The notes beneath the pieces were generated by a model, which did no database searches, was not told the DNA's origin, and was given only the letters and a program-made list of their open reading frames with translations. Positions 29,373 through 37,799 of a DNA stretch of 64,000 bases are shown piece by piece. Every line of letters starts with the position of its first letter. The first letter of the stretch is position 1. The translations under genes and the position numbers were made by a program. Origin of the DNA: DASUVM01 sp036378955 (GTDB lineage: Bacteria; Patescibacteriota; Saccharimonadia; Saccharimonadales; Saccharimonadaceae); contig DASUVM010000007.1 in assembly GCA_036378955.1 (NCBI GenBank), positions 1 to 64,000 of the forward strand, read 5' to 3'.

Positions 29373-29653
29373 AGATTTCTATATCATATAAAAAGCACTC
29401 GTTGACCATTCTGCTATTGGTATTTTAAATACACAGATTTCGTATAACTTTTCCACGTAAAATATTGATGTCAGTACACTTTTTTACCCGTCTCACGGTA
29501 TTTCGCAAGAAAACAGCCTAACTCCACTTAACTCTTCTGTGCTATACTTTTAAAACCTCAACTCTAATCATGAAGTTTACAGCGATCTGTTATGTCTTTT
29601 TATATCTATGTTTTCCACTAGATTTATTAATAGTAATATGACAATATGTATAC
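29373..29653. other. Intergenic region upstream of nrdR
   Basis: AT-rich, with no reading frame or RNA recognised. A TAATAT (29634-29639) could be the -10 of nrdR. No NrdR-box pair was identified. Confidence 0.4.
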
Positions 29654-30070
29654 ATGATTTGCTTATTATGTAATTCTACTCAAACCGAAGTCAAAAACTC
29701 GCGTAAGCAAGCTTTTGGGGTGTGGCGTCGTCGCATTTGTAAAGATTGTGGTTTTATCTTTACAACTAATGAATACGTCGATGTCTTAAAACTCCTTCGA
29801 GTTCAAGAAAGCATCCGCAAAAAACAAGTGCAACAATACAACCGTGGTAACCTTTTAAAAGCTATCAGCCAGGCCTTGAGTCATAAAAGTGATGAGCCAG
29901 ATGCCCCGCTCCTGCTATTGAAAACTACTGAAGAAGCCTTACTTGCATATGCAGCAAAAAACAACTTTATTATTACTATTCAAAAACTACATGAGATAAC
30001 AGCTGAGGTTTTGGGCCGCTATGACAGACTAGCCGCACTTAACTACTCAGCCAGATTGAGATTACAATAA
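29654..30070 (+). CDS. nrdR: Transcriptional repressor NrdR
   Basis: A 138-residue regulator of ribonucleotide reductase genes. It has the zinc ribbon (C3, C6 and the pair in RRICKDCGF) and an ATP-cone (VDVLKLLRVQESIRKKQVQQ onward). Family proteins bind NrdR boxes depending on ATP or dATP. It is slightly shorter than the usual 150 residues. No Shine-Dalgarno is visible before the ATG. No reductase gene is in the window. Confidence 0.9.
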   Translation: MICLLCNSTQTEVKNSRKQAFGVWRRRICKDCGFIFTTNEYVDVLKLLRVQESIRKKQVQQYNRGNLLKAISQALSHKSDEPDAPLLLLKTTEEALLAYAAKNNFIITIQKLHEITAEVLGRYDRLAALNYSARLRLQ

Positions 30071-30077
30071 ATACATA

Positions 30078-31724
30078 CTATCGAATCTTATCGCCGCTCT
30101 CAGTAACAAGTGCTTTGTCGGTAACATCAAATTTATCGAGGTAGCGCCCTGTTAATAGCCGAAATTGAGCATATATGGCAGCGCTAGATCCATATACTAT
30201 AGGAGTGACAGGCATTAAGGCCCATTGTAGAACCATCATAACCGTTCTACGGCGCTTATAGCGGGCCGGGCGTGGTGGTAACATCTTCATGGCAAGAAAT
30301 ACGCTTATAAACATTCCCAGGAGCGCCACCGTCTGCAAACGACTAGCAAAGCTTGGCAGCGCATGCGCAGTAAGACTACGGCTAGCATCGGTTGCAAAGA
30401 TAAGTGGCGCCCAGGCGGCCAGTGCCAAAATAATAGCCCCGCTTGCCCAGCTAACATGGCCATCTATTAACCGAATAAGTCTAGCGAATGCCGGCCAAAA
30501 GGGTACTTGACGATTTTTTGTAAATAAAAGCGATGCAACATAAGGTATGTCAGACGCACCATACGCCCAGCGACGTAGTTGCAAAAATTGCGCTTTAAAA
30601 GTTTTCAGGTATGTGTCTGATAAAACGGCATCTTGATAAATAGGGACATAAAGTGGGACAACTTCATAGTCGCCCTTAAAAGAAAAGTAGCTGCGCCAAT
30701 ATTGGTGCCCGTCTTCTACAATGCTGCGCGTACTCCAAAAGTTTGTTTGCTGCAGTGATCGTAGACTCTGAGAATGCGCAGCAAAATTCCGTAAGGCATG
30801 TGGGCGAAGAGCGTTAATGATTGTCCAGAACGAATTACCCGTTGCAAGTACACGCATCGGGGCCGGAACATCCCAAATATTTGTCAGGTAAAGTGCTAGT
30901 GGCTGATAAGCCCGATTGTGACGTTTTTCGGCAGCGATAAATTCATAGCTAAGATAACTAAGATAAGAACGATGTGGCTTATTATCGGCATCTAGTGTAG
31001 TTATAATGACATTATCTTGTTCAATACCCTCTTTTACCAACTTTTTACTCAATTTTTTTGCTGCATAGGCTATATTACCCCCCTTACCTATCACCTCACC
31101 TTCTAACCCCTGGGGATGCTTGATCGCGGTCGCCATTAAAAAATCTTTTCGATATTTTTTGACCAAAGCCTGAGCAGCGTGTTGAGTTGATTCAGGGCCC
31201 CTCCCCTCGTAAGCAACTACAAGAATGATCTGGCGGGCCGGGAATGAACCGTCAATCACTGTTTTTATAGTTGACTCAAGCGTTTCATATAATTCGTTAT
31301 ATGTTGCTATTATAACTACATTTATAATAGCAACTGGTCTTGGGTGATCATTTTTTTTGCTTAAACGTTGTAAGTTATGTATATGTTCTTGCTCGTGCCA
31401 CCTAAGCCTTGATGTATAGCCTATTTTCTTTAAGGCTTCGTGGGGATTCTGGAGATCAAGAAGTCTTTGCCGCCAATCGATGTTTTGCGCCTCTTTCATA
31501 ACCCGATATCCCTGTAGTGTCCTCGCCGCAACGGCGATTGCTCTAATAATATACGTTATGATGTAAATAATAATAAAGATTGCAGAAATAAGTGGATCAA
31601 TTAAGGCAAGTACAATTGGCAAAAGCAAAAACATAAAGCTTAGCAACCCGGGCAAGATCTCAAAGAACCGATAAAGGTGTGTTCTTTTACCCAAGGGAAT
31701 TTCAAGGTCGATTTGTTGGCTCAT
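30078..31724 (-). CDS. Membrane glycosyltransferase, family 2 (cellulose-synthase-like)
   Basis: A 548-residue processive-type glycosyltransferase. Two N-terminal membrane helices (about 25-70) are followed by a GT-A domain: NVVIIATYNE, TTLDADNKPH (the DxD-type site), VEDGHQYWR and the QLRRWAYG motif (Q(Q/R)xRW), then four to five C-terminal helices. It should polymerise or transfer sugars to an envelope polymer. The start is the ATG at 31724, overlapping the stop of the upstream gene as ATGA. A 42-codon upstream extension in frame is not part of the protein. Confidence 0.88.
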   Translation of the reverse strand: MSQQIDLEIPLGKRTHLYRFFEILPGLLSFMFLLLPIVLALIDPLISAIFIIIYIITYIIRAIAVAARTLQGYRVMKEAQNIDWRQRLLDLQNPHEALKKIGYTSRLRWHEQEHIHNLQRLSKKNDHPRPVAIINVVIIATYNELYETLESTIKTVIDGSFPARQIILVVAYEGRGPESTQHAAQALVKKYRKDFLMATAIKHPQGLEGEVIGKGGNIAYAAKKLSKKLVKEGIEQDNVIITTLDADNKPHRSYLSYLSYEFIAAEKRHNRAYQPLALYLTNIWDVPAPMRVLATGNSFWTIINALRPHALRNFAAHSQSLRSLQQTNFWSTRSIVEDGHQYWRSYFSFKGDYEVVPLYVPIYQDAVLSDTYLKTFKAQFLQLRRWAYGASDIPYVASLLFTKNRQVPFWPAFARLIRLIDGHVSWASGAIILALAAWAPLIFATDASRSLTAHALPSFASRLQTVALLGMFISVFLAMKMLPPRPARYKRRRTVMMVLQWALMPVTPIVYGSSAAIYAQFRLLTGRYLDKFDVTDKALVTESGDKIR

Positions 31725-32080
31725 AAGGTAATTGTATTTGTTAACGCGAATGCGACTGGTATAACACAAAGTGTTATAAAAATACTTACTATTAGTAAGA
31801 AATAAGAGAATAATTTGTAATCTCGCGTATTTACAACAAGGGCCAACCAAGCATTCGAACCAAATTGCACAATTATAAACAACGGGAACGCCAGGCGTTC
31901 AAACCAACGATCATTAAACAGGCTATTGTCATAACCAGAATAACGAATAGGAATTTGAATATCGCTTGGTTGAATCCAAAAAAACAATAGTAAAAGCACA
32001 ATGAGTGAAATAATAGCGCCAGTAATAAATAGCGTTAAGGCTAGTTTATCTCTAAGGGCGATCGTAATAGTATCTTTCAT
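31721..32080 (-). CDS. Four-helix membrane protein coupled to the glycosyltransferase
   Basis: An unrecognised 119-residue protein with three to four hydrophobic segments (about 11-35, 58-75, 87-117) and no catalytic motif. Its stop overlaps the glycosyltransferase start (ATGA), a strong sign of translational coupling. A role as accessory subunit or in export of the polymer is an inference from the coupling alone. Confidence 0.7.
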   Translation of the reverse strand: MKDTITIALRDKLALTLFITGAIISLIVLLLLFFWIQPSDIQIPIRYSGYDNSLFNDRWFERLAFPLFIIVQFGSNAWLALVVNTRDYKLFSYFLLIVSIFITLCVIPVAFALTNTITL

Positions 32081-32088
32081 AATAGAAT

Positions 32089-32163
32089 TGGTGCGGGTAG
32101 AGAGAATCGAACTCTCTTCTCAGCCTTGGGAAGGCTACATAATAACCATTATACGACACCCGC
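32089..32163 (-). tRNA. tRNA-Gly(CCC)
   Basis: A cloverleaf with acceptor GCGGGTG (G-T pairs allowed), anticodon loop TT-CCC-AA and encoded CCA (32089-32091). Confidence 0.94.
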
Positions 32164-32182
32164 GCATGAATTGATGCTGTTA

Positions 32183-32258
32183 TGGAGCCGATAAGCGGAT
32201 TCGAACCGCTGACCTACGCTTTACGAAAGCGCCGCTCTACCAGCTGAGCTATATCGGC
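32183..32258 (-). tRNA. tRNA-Thr(CGT)
   Basis: A cloverleaf with acceptor GCCGATA/TATCGGC, anticodon loop TT-CGT-AA, discriminator U and encoded CCA (32183-32185). The U73 discriminator matches the A in the thrS T-box. Confidence 0.95.
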
Positions 32259-32497
32259 ATTTTATAACAGAGGTAATTATACCATACGCTGGCATGGATA
32301 AAACTGGGTAGAAACAATTGCAAAACAGAGGCAAAGCTGGTACCATAACAGAAGTCAAATATTGACTAATATTTGTTTTGCATCAGTGAAACAGCTGAAT
32401 GAACCAAAGAGGTTCATTCGACAGAAGGAGATAACAAAAGACGCCAGCCTTCAAACTTACTTTGAAAGTGAATGTCAGCAGTTAACTCCAACGATAT

Positions 32498-32575
32498 GGG
32501 CTCGTAGTGAAGTTGGCCTATCACGCCTCCCTGTCACGGAGGAGATCGCCGGTTCGAATCCGGTCGGGCCCGCCA
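32498..32575 (+). tRNA. tRNA-Asp(GTC)
   Basis: A cloverleaf with acceptor GGGCTCG/CGGGCCC, anticodon loop CT-GTC-AC, discriminator G and encoded CCA (32573-32575). Confidence 0.95.
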
Positions 32576-32587
32576 AGCACACGTATT

Positions 32588-32620
32588 TTTGAGAATACTA
32601 CCTTTTGCGGTAGTATTTTT
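32588..32620 (+). terminator. tRNA-Asp terminator overlapping a promoter
   Basis: AATACTACC (32594-32602) pairs with GGTAGTATT (32609-32617), followed by a T-run. The same bases form a promoter: TTGAGA (32589-32594), a 16-bp spacer and TAGTAT (32611-32616). This would start the next gene near 32623, with a leader of about 8 nt. Confidence 0.7.
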
Positions 32621-32630
32621 ATTGAGTACA

Positions 32631-33254
32631 ATGATAAATAATCCAGCAAATAAACCCGAAATTCCCAAAATAGAAGCAGCTAAGCCAGATGCTGCTATTG
32701 TCGGCTCCATAGCGCTAAGCAGTGAAACGCTTCGCACCTCTGTTGTCGAAGAATATATGCCGGGTTTTAAAGGTGAGGCTTACGAAGCGTTATCAGTTCT
32801 TGATAATAAAGCTACGTTTATTATAGATGCCGAGATCACCGGAGCCTGGCACTATTCCCCTGATCGTATTGAAAAGTTTTCTAGAGAGGGAGCTGAAGCA
32901 TCTGAAGGTAATTTCGGAACCGGAACCTATTTTGGTATTGGTGAACTAACCGGTGAAACGGTAGATTACCTGAAATCAGGCAATAATATTAAGCATGAGA
33001 TCTGTTTCTCAGGGAATATTTTAGTTGTAGACCGTAATAAGGTCGTAGATGCCTCTCACGAGTTGAAAAAGAAACAAGGTCAAGCGGTATCTAGGCTTCG
33101 TATGCCCATAGCCCCAATCGTAGATCAGGCAAAAGGTGTGGATCTTAATGGACAGCCAATACATGCGGTTATGATCTATGTGAGTCCGGAGAGAGTATCC
33201 GGAGAGTTAATTGTTTTACCCAATGCCACAGAAGGGATTAGTCTACTAAGCTAG
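32631..33254 (+). CDS. Possible ADP-ribosyltransferase-fold protein
   Basis: An uncertain 207-residue protein without signal peptide or membrane segment. The order AWHYSPDRIEKFSREG, GNFGTGTYFGIGE and ICFSGNILVVD resembles the H-Y-type ADP-ribosyltransferase core (HGT/HYS, then GxGxYF, then a short strand). That fold moves ADP-ribose from NAD+ to a target. A clear third catalytic acidic residue was not pinned down. The start at 32631 is preferred over an ATG 14 codons upstream that lies inside the tRNA terminator. It could be an effector, toxin or NAD-linked modifier. It is monocistronic. Confidence 0.45.
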   Translation: MINNPANKPEIPKIEAAKPDAAIVGSIALSSETLRTSVVEEYMPGFKGEAYEALSVLDNKATFIIDAEITGAWHYSPDRIEKFSREGAEASEGNFGTGTYFGIGELTGETVDYLKSGNNIKHEICFSGNILVVDRNKVVDASHELKKKQGQAVSRLRMPIAPIVDQAKGVDLNGQPIHAVMIYVSPERVSGELIVLPNATEGISLLS

Positions 33255-33264
33255 CTTCCCTTAT

Positions 33265-33807
33265 CTAACCGGCACTCTTTAACAGAGCTGCTATTTTTTG
33301 GCGATATGCGTGTTGGTTAAAGCGGCCGGGATAATCAACAAGTTCCGTATTCAACACCTGAAAGCCCGCCTGACGCAAAGGTGTAGCTACCACAGTAAAT
33401 ACATTTGACTTTATAAGAATGATTTTAGTATCGTTCGCCACTAACGAGCCGACTCGATCAATTAAGCCCGCAAGCGCTTGGTGAATCCGCTCTTGGCGTT
33501 GTTTTTTTGTCACCTCGTGCACCTGCGACTCTTCGAGTGCTTCTATCATATAAAAACCATCTGCCTGAAAACGGCGCAGCCACTGCTCTTTCTCTGATTC
33601 TAGTTCTGGTTCTGCTTCATGGGCAGCTGTTGGGTAAATAGCTCTAATAGTATTAGTGAATAATCTATCGTCTTTACGAATACGATCGCTGCGATAGAAG
33701 TGCCGACTACTCGCCACTTCTGCCCCAGGAGGCGGAGATTCGGCAATCAACAATATCTTGATATGAGTCGGGCGGTATTTTTGACGTAGAGAGTTGTAGT
33801 TGTTCAT
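33265..33807 (-). CDS. Uncharacterised protein, uracil-DNA-glycosylase-like motif
   Basis: A 180-residue soluble protein. The start (IKILLIAESPPPGAE), the FTNTIRAIY segment and the strand-like KIILIKSNVFTVVATPLRQAGF suggest the alpha/beta fold of the uracil-DNA glycosylase superfamily. The water-activating motif and the C-terminal HPS-type motif are not evident, so enzymatic activity is unproven. It lies 4 nt after the oxidoreductase start region's neighbour and converges with the ADP-ribosyltransferase-like gene. Confidence 0.5.
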   Translation of the reverse strand: MNNYNSLRQKYRPTHIKILLIAESPPPGAEVASSRHFYRSDRIRKDDRLFTNTIRAIYPTAAHEAEPELESEKEQWLRRFQADGFYMIEALEESQVHEVTKKQRQERIHQALAGLIDRVGSLVANDTKIILIKSNVFTVVATPLRQAGFQVLNTELVDYPGRFNQHAYRQKIAALLKSAG

Positions 33808-33811
33808 AGAG

Positions 33812-34465
33812 TTAAAACTGCTTATACCCTGTAAATTGATCTGTTTTTACAAGATGTGGGGGTATGCCTTCATCTAATAATTGGTCTTGTACATCTAACA
33901 CCATACGTGCCGGTCCTGAGATATAGATATAGCCGCTTGAAGTATTTTTGACATCATTAAACTGTGTCTTTTTGTCAATATGCGTTAGGTTGAATTCGGG
34001 ATATCTCTGGTGCCACCTGTCTAATTGTTGCATAAATGGCAACGTCAATTCCGGGCTTATATATAATAGCTTTGCTTTTAGGGATAATTGTTTGTACTCG
34101 CGATCTTTTAACATAGCGAAAAATGGTGTTATACCTATCCCTCCGGCGATAAAAAGATGTGGTTTTTCACTCTCTTCCCAGATAAAGTCACCTTCTATCG
34201 CGCTTGCCTCTACCGTACCTCCAAGCTGCAAAGCGAATAGTGAACGCTTGAATAGACTCGATGTTAGGCGTGTTGTAATAGCGATAATTTTCTCGTGTGG
34301 CGCAGTAGAGATAGTAAAACGGCGCTCATCAGTATCATAATTGGCAATTGGCAATTCAAGTTTTATAGATTGACCCGCCACCCATATAGCTGGTATCGAG
34401 GCCGTAAAGTACAACGTGAAAACACCGTCAGCTTCTTGCTTCTTGCTTTGTAGCGTTAGCTTCAT
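33812..34465 (-). CDS. Ferredoxin-NADP-reductase-like flavoprotein
   Basis: A 217-residue oxidoreductase. It has an FAD-binding barrel (about 1-100, with RRFTISTAP, the RxYS-type flavin motif) and an NAD(P)-binding domain (FIAGGIGITPFFAML near 110, YISGPARM near 185). It should move electrons between NAD(P)H and a small carrier. The partner is not in the window. The frame extends 75 codons upstream within the PPIase gene, but the family N-terminus fits the ATG at 34465, just after the PPIase stop (34470). Confidence 0.85.
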   Translation of the reverse strand: MKLTLQSKKQEADGVFTLYFTASIPAIWVAGQSIKLELPIANYDTDERRFTISTAPHEKIIAITTRLTSSLFKRSLFALQLGGTVEASAIEGDFIWEESEKPHLFIAGGIGITPFFAMLKDREYKQLSLKAKLLYISPELTLPFMQQLDRWHQRYPEFNLTHIDKKTQFNDVKNTSSGYIYISGPARMVLDVQDQLLDEGIPPHLVKTDQFTGYKQF

Positions 34466-34469
34466 GAGA

Positions 34470-35531
34470 TCACGAGGTGATAGTAATTGATTTCGGGACT
34501 TCAATATACTCTTGAATTTTGCCTGAGTGCTGCAGCTCTTCAAAGTCTTTTTTGAATGCTTCAAAAGGAATGTAGAGACGAGCAAAACGAATCGCATCAG
34601 CTCGTTTTTCGAGTGTTTTAACAATAAAGAGCCCGTTTGCACCAGTGATAATCTCTGAAAGTTGGTTTGGCTGTAGAGCATTGGCAGCATTAATTAAGCC
34701 GTCAGGGTCTTCACTACTTAAGCTGACGAAGCCGACATCACCGCCAGCTTGATTGATAGTATCGTTGGCTGCATTTTGCTTGGCCAAAGCACCAAAATCA
34801 ATACCTTGACGAAGCTGGGCAAGCAAAGCTTCGGCTTTCTGTTTGGCGGCAATATCAACTGCCGCTACAACTTTGTGGCGCAGAAGCTGGTCTTTGACTA
34901 ATAGATGCGTATCTTCAGCCGTCCAACCATAAAACTCTTGAATTATTTTTTTATAATCTGCTTCGCTGGCGATACTCTCTTGGCCACTTACTCTTGTTTT
35001 AATAAAACTATTTACTTCTTCGTCACTTACTGTAATATTTCGTTCTTTTGCAATTTTATCAACATAGGCCTGCTCAAGAACTGAGTTCATAGCATTACGT
35101 TTTTGGTATTCAACTTGTCGTTTGCCATCTTCACTTGATAAATTAACCGACTCAACGGTTTGTAGATAATAAAGTGAACTACGCAGTTTTGTCAGGTAAT
35201 CCTTATAAAGGACTGTTTGGTTGTCAACCTTTGCAACAGGCAGGGGCAAGATTTGAGTGATTCGATAAAAGAAATCAGAAGTTGCTTGCGCTCTATAAAG
35301 CTGGAACCACGTAAATAAACTAAGACCCACTAAAAGAGCAACCAAAATAATACTCGATATAATGACAATGCGATGCTTTGTTTGTTGCATCGGATATTTA
35401 TAACGTTTGCCCTTGGCAATCACCGCTTCGCGATGCTCAGCTAAGGTATCGTTTGTAATTCGTGGGATATTGTTCGACTCTTTATTAAGAGATTTACGTT
35501 TCGATGATATCTTCTTGAGTAATTGTTTCAT
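34470..35531 (-). CDS. Membrane-anchored SurA/PrsA-type peptidyl-prolyl isomerase
   Basis: A 353-residue protein with a basic cytoplasmic head (1-52), one membrane helix (about 55-77), a SurA N-terminal-like helical region (about 95-215) and a parvulin domain (about 225-320: DFGALAKQNAANDTINQAGGDVGFVS, AANALQPNQLSEII, GLFIVKTLEK). It acts outside the membrane on folding of exported proteins. The many surface and pilus proteins in the window are plausible clients. Its start lies within the end of the PH-domain gene (38-nt overlap). Confidence 0.88.
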   Translation of the reverse strand: MKQLLKKISSKRKSLNKESNNIPRITNDTLAEHREAVIAKGKRYKYPMQQTKHRIVIISSIILVALLVGLSLFTWFQLYRAQATSDFFYRITQILPLPVAKVDNQTVLYKDYLTKLRSSLYYLQTVESVNLSSEDGKRQVEYQKRNAMNSVLEQAYVDKIAKERNITVSDEEVNSFIKTRVSGQESIASEADYKKIIQEFYGWTAEDTHLLVKDQLLRHKVVAAVDIAAKQKAEALLAQLRQGIDFGALAKQNAANDTINQAGGDVGFVSLSSEDPDGLINAANALQPNQLSEIITGANGLFIVKTLEKRADAIRFARLYIPFEAFKKDFEELQHSGKIQEYIEVPKSITITS

Positions 35532-36027
35532 TGATAGTGTTTACGTTTCCTTGGGCATATGTTTTAACAATGTCGAGCAGTGACTCATAAATTTTTTCAG
35601 GATGCTCGACACGATCAAGCACAAGATCGCCCACATAAGTTTGCACTACTATTGTACCAAATCCAAGCACGGCTGCATTAAAACCGGGCACATCTACGGT
35701 TATATTTTGTATTTTATTCAGGCCAAGGTCGATAATACTTCGAGAAAACAAGCCTTTTTGAGACACCTGTCTGAGCCGTTGGTTGGTAATTATAAACACA
35801 CTGAAATACCAGCTCATCCAATGATAGAAAAACCCGGTTGCGCCTAACAGTGCGCCAATAACAGGAAACCATAGGTTATTTAAATTATCTGGCCAGATCA
35901 GTACAGGAACGGCGCCGAGTACAAAAGGAACAAAAAAGAAGTAGAACCCTTTACGCATTGCGATAAGGTGCCTCCGAAACACCAAGAGCACTTCTTCGTT
36001 TTCGTACTGGCCCTTGAAAGTTTGCAT
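35494..36027 (-). CDS. Bacterial PH-domain (YdbS-like) membrane protein
   Basis: A 177-residue protein with two hydrophobic segments (about 28-48 and 52-72) followed by a bPH2 domain (ITNQRLRQVSQKGLFSRSIIDLGLNKIQNITV, FGTIVVQTYVG). Such proteins are membrane-associated and of unknown function. It overlaps the downstream PPIase by 38 nt and starts the small operon. Confidence 0.8.
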   Translation of the reverse strand: MQTFKGQYENEEVLLVFRRHLIAMRKGFYFFFVPFVLGAVPVLIWPDNLNNLWFPVIGALLGATGFFYHWMSWYFSVFIITNQRLRQVSQKGLFSRSIIDLGLNKIQNITVDVPGFNAAVLGFGTIVVQTYVGDLVLDRVEHPEKIYESLLDIVKTYAQGNVNTINETITQEDIIET

Positions 36028-36124
36028 CGTTAGAATTTATTATACCGAAGAAATAAAAATGTTGATATATTGGCTCTAAGAATAGAGGGAAACACCCCTT
36101 CCGGTCAGGCCTTTTGTAAGATTT

Positions 36125-36201
36125 TGGTACCCCGGATAGGACTCGAACCTACAACCTCTTCCTTAGGACGGAACTGCTCTATCCAATTGAGCTACCGGGG
36201 C
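36125..36201 (-). tRNA. tRNA-Arg(CCT)
   Basis: A cloverleaf with acceptor GCCCCGG, anticodon loop GT-CCT-AA and encoded CCA (36125-36127). Confidence 0.93.
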
Positions 36202-36263
36202 AAAATGAGGGTGCCTAAGGCGCACCACTCGCAGTGTACGACAATTTATTAGGTAAAACGAGC

Positions 36264-36794
36264 CTATGACTCTTTAGGTACCCAGCCATGAACGGTTTCT
36301 TGGTGGGGTGTTTTATAATCAAGCAACTCGGTTTCTTCGAACCAAAGGCTAATCTCTTGCTTAGCTTCTTCTGGTGTAGCTGAGGCATGAATAAGATTCG
36401 GCAAGGTACGGCCATGCTCAATAGCTTTCGCCCGGCTAATGTGTGTAAAGTCGCCACGGATAGTGCCCGGTGCTGCTTCTTTCGGATCAGTTGCACCCAC
36501 CATTTTACGCACATGCGGAATTGCTTCAACACCCTCAAGCACCATAGCGATCACAGGTGATTCTACCATGGCAGCAACCGTTACATCGTATACCTCTTTG
36601 CCGTGCCGTGAAATAAGAGTACCAATTTCTTCATAGTGCTTATGAAAGTGCTCATCGCTTGGCGCTATCAGCTTCATGGCAATAATTTTTAAGCCCGCTC
36701 TTTCAAAACGAGAAATAATCTCACCTATAATACCTCGCTGAACAGCATCTGGTTTTAATACTACGAGTGTTTTCTGTGTATCATTTTCGCTCAC
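36264..36794 (-). CDS. ndk: Nucleoside diphosphate kinase
   Basis: A 176-residue enzyme that passes the gamma phosphate of ATP to other nucleoside diphosphates through a phosphohistidine. KTLVVLKPDAVQRGIIGEI and LVGATDP-type (MVGATDPKEAAPGTIRGDF) motifs are typical. The active-site motif reads NLIHASAT instead of NxIHGSDS, and about 10 residues are inserted before it (ISRAKAIEHGRTLP), as in some archaeal and CPR enzymes. The protein is longer than the usual 140-150 residues. The recombinase gene lies back to back with it. Confidence 0.93.
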   Translation of the reverse strand: MSENDTQKTLVVLKPDAVQRGIIGEIISRFERAGLKIIAMKLIAPSDEHFHKHYEEIGTLISRHGKEVYDVTVAAMVESPVIAMVLEGVEAIPHVRKMVGATDPKEAAPGTIRGDFTHISRAKAIEHGRTLPNLIHASATPEEAKQEISLWFEETELLDYKTPHQETVHGWVPKES

Positions 36795-36877
36795 GTTTAA
36801 TCCTCATTATTATATTAAGTTTTGGCTATTATAGCAGAAAAAGTACTGTTCTACACTTGCAAAAGCCCTTGTTTGGT

Positions 36878-36883
36878 TATAAT
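36878..36883 (+). promoter_or_regulatory. Recombinase -10 box
   Basis: A perfect TATAAT. The expected start, 7 nt downstream, is the A of the ATG at 36890, so the mRNA is probably leaderless. The -35 box is weak. Confidence 0.6.
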
Positions 36884-36889
36884 AAGGCT

Positions 36890-37795
36890 ATGTTTATATC
36901 TGAGCTGATCATCGACTTTATCGAACATGTTGAGGTTGAACGCGGTAGATCACAAAAAACTGCCGAGAATTATCACCTTTACCTTATGCGACTGATTGAG
37001 TTCGCCGGAGACATTGATGTAAAAAAAATAGATAGTGAATTAATACGAAAATGGCGCTTGTGGCTGAATCGTTATAGAAACGACAACAATGATGAACTCG
37101 CCACGATTACCCAGGGTTATCACCTTATTGCACTGCGTAGTTTTTTAACTTACTGCTCAAAACGAAACATTAAAACGCTAACGCCTGAAAAAATTGAGTT
37201 GCCGAAGGTGCGACGGAAACAGGTAAGTTTTCTGCACCATGAAGAGGTAGAGCGGCTGTTGAGCTCTATTAAAACCGATTCTTTAATTGGGCTTCGAGAT
37301 AAGGCAATTGTTGAGCTGCTTTATTCAAGCGGGCTACGTGTTTCAGAACTTATAAACCTTAACCGTGATCATATTAACTTGAAACGTCGCGAGTTCATGG
37401 TGCGGGGTAAGGGCCAAAAAGATCGGCCAGTATTTATCAGTGAGCATGCTGCAGAAACCGTCATAAACTATCTAGAAAAACGAATCGATACTATGCCAGC
37501 CTTATTTATTCGTTATAGCAGGAGTGAGCCAGTTGATAATTCTGGAGATTTTAAGAGGCTGACCGCTCGTAGCGTACAGCGTTTAGTGGCACACTATGCC
37601 TTACTGGCGGGTATTACGAAGCATGTTTCTCCGCATACGTTACGTCACTCATTTGCTACGGCCCTATTAACGAACGGTGCTGACCTAAGATCAGTGCAGG
37701 CGATGCTTGGGCACAGTAATATAGCAACGACCCAAATTTACACCCATGTCACTGATCCTCATTTAAAAGAAGTTTACGAAAAGTTTCATGTCTAG
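36890..37795 (+). CDS. Tyrosine recombinase, XerC/XerD type
   Basis: A 301-residue integrase-family recombinase. The N-terminal SAM-like DNA-binding domain (1-110) is followed by the catalytic domain with R in SGLRVSEL, K in the RGKGQKDR hairpin, the HTLRHSFAT box, HSNIATTQIYTHV and the nucleophile Y in IYTH. The length matches XerC/XerD, which resolve chromosome dimers at dif. No other recombinase or dif-like site was recognised nearby, and there are no signs of a mobile element. The frame extends 41 codons upstream over the promoter; the start at 36890 is preferred. Confidence 0.9.
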   Translation: MFISELIIDFIEHVEVERGRSQKTAENYHLYLMRLIEFAGDIDVKKIDSELIRKWRLWLNRYRNDNNDELATITQGYHLIALRSFLTYCSKRNIKTLTPEKIELPKVRRKQVSFLHHEEVERLLSSIKTDSLIGLRDKAIVELLYSSGLRVSELINLNRDHINLKRREFMVRGKGQKDRPVFISEHAAETVINYLEKRIDTMPALFIRYSRSEPVDNSGDFKRLTARSVQRLVAHYALLAGITKHVSPHTLRHSFATALLTNGADLRSVQAMLGHSNIATTQIYTHVTDPHLKEVYEKFHV

Positions 37796-37799
37796 AAAC

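Noticed and set aside
34466..34690. 75-codon N-terminal extension of the flavoprotein
   Set aside because: It translates the end of the PPIase gene in another frame and matches no domain.
36767..36889. 41-codon N-terminal extension of the recombinase
   Set aside because: It includes the TATAAT promoter and is not part of the Xer fold.
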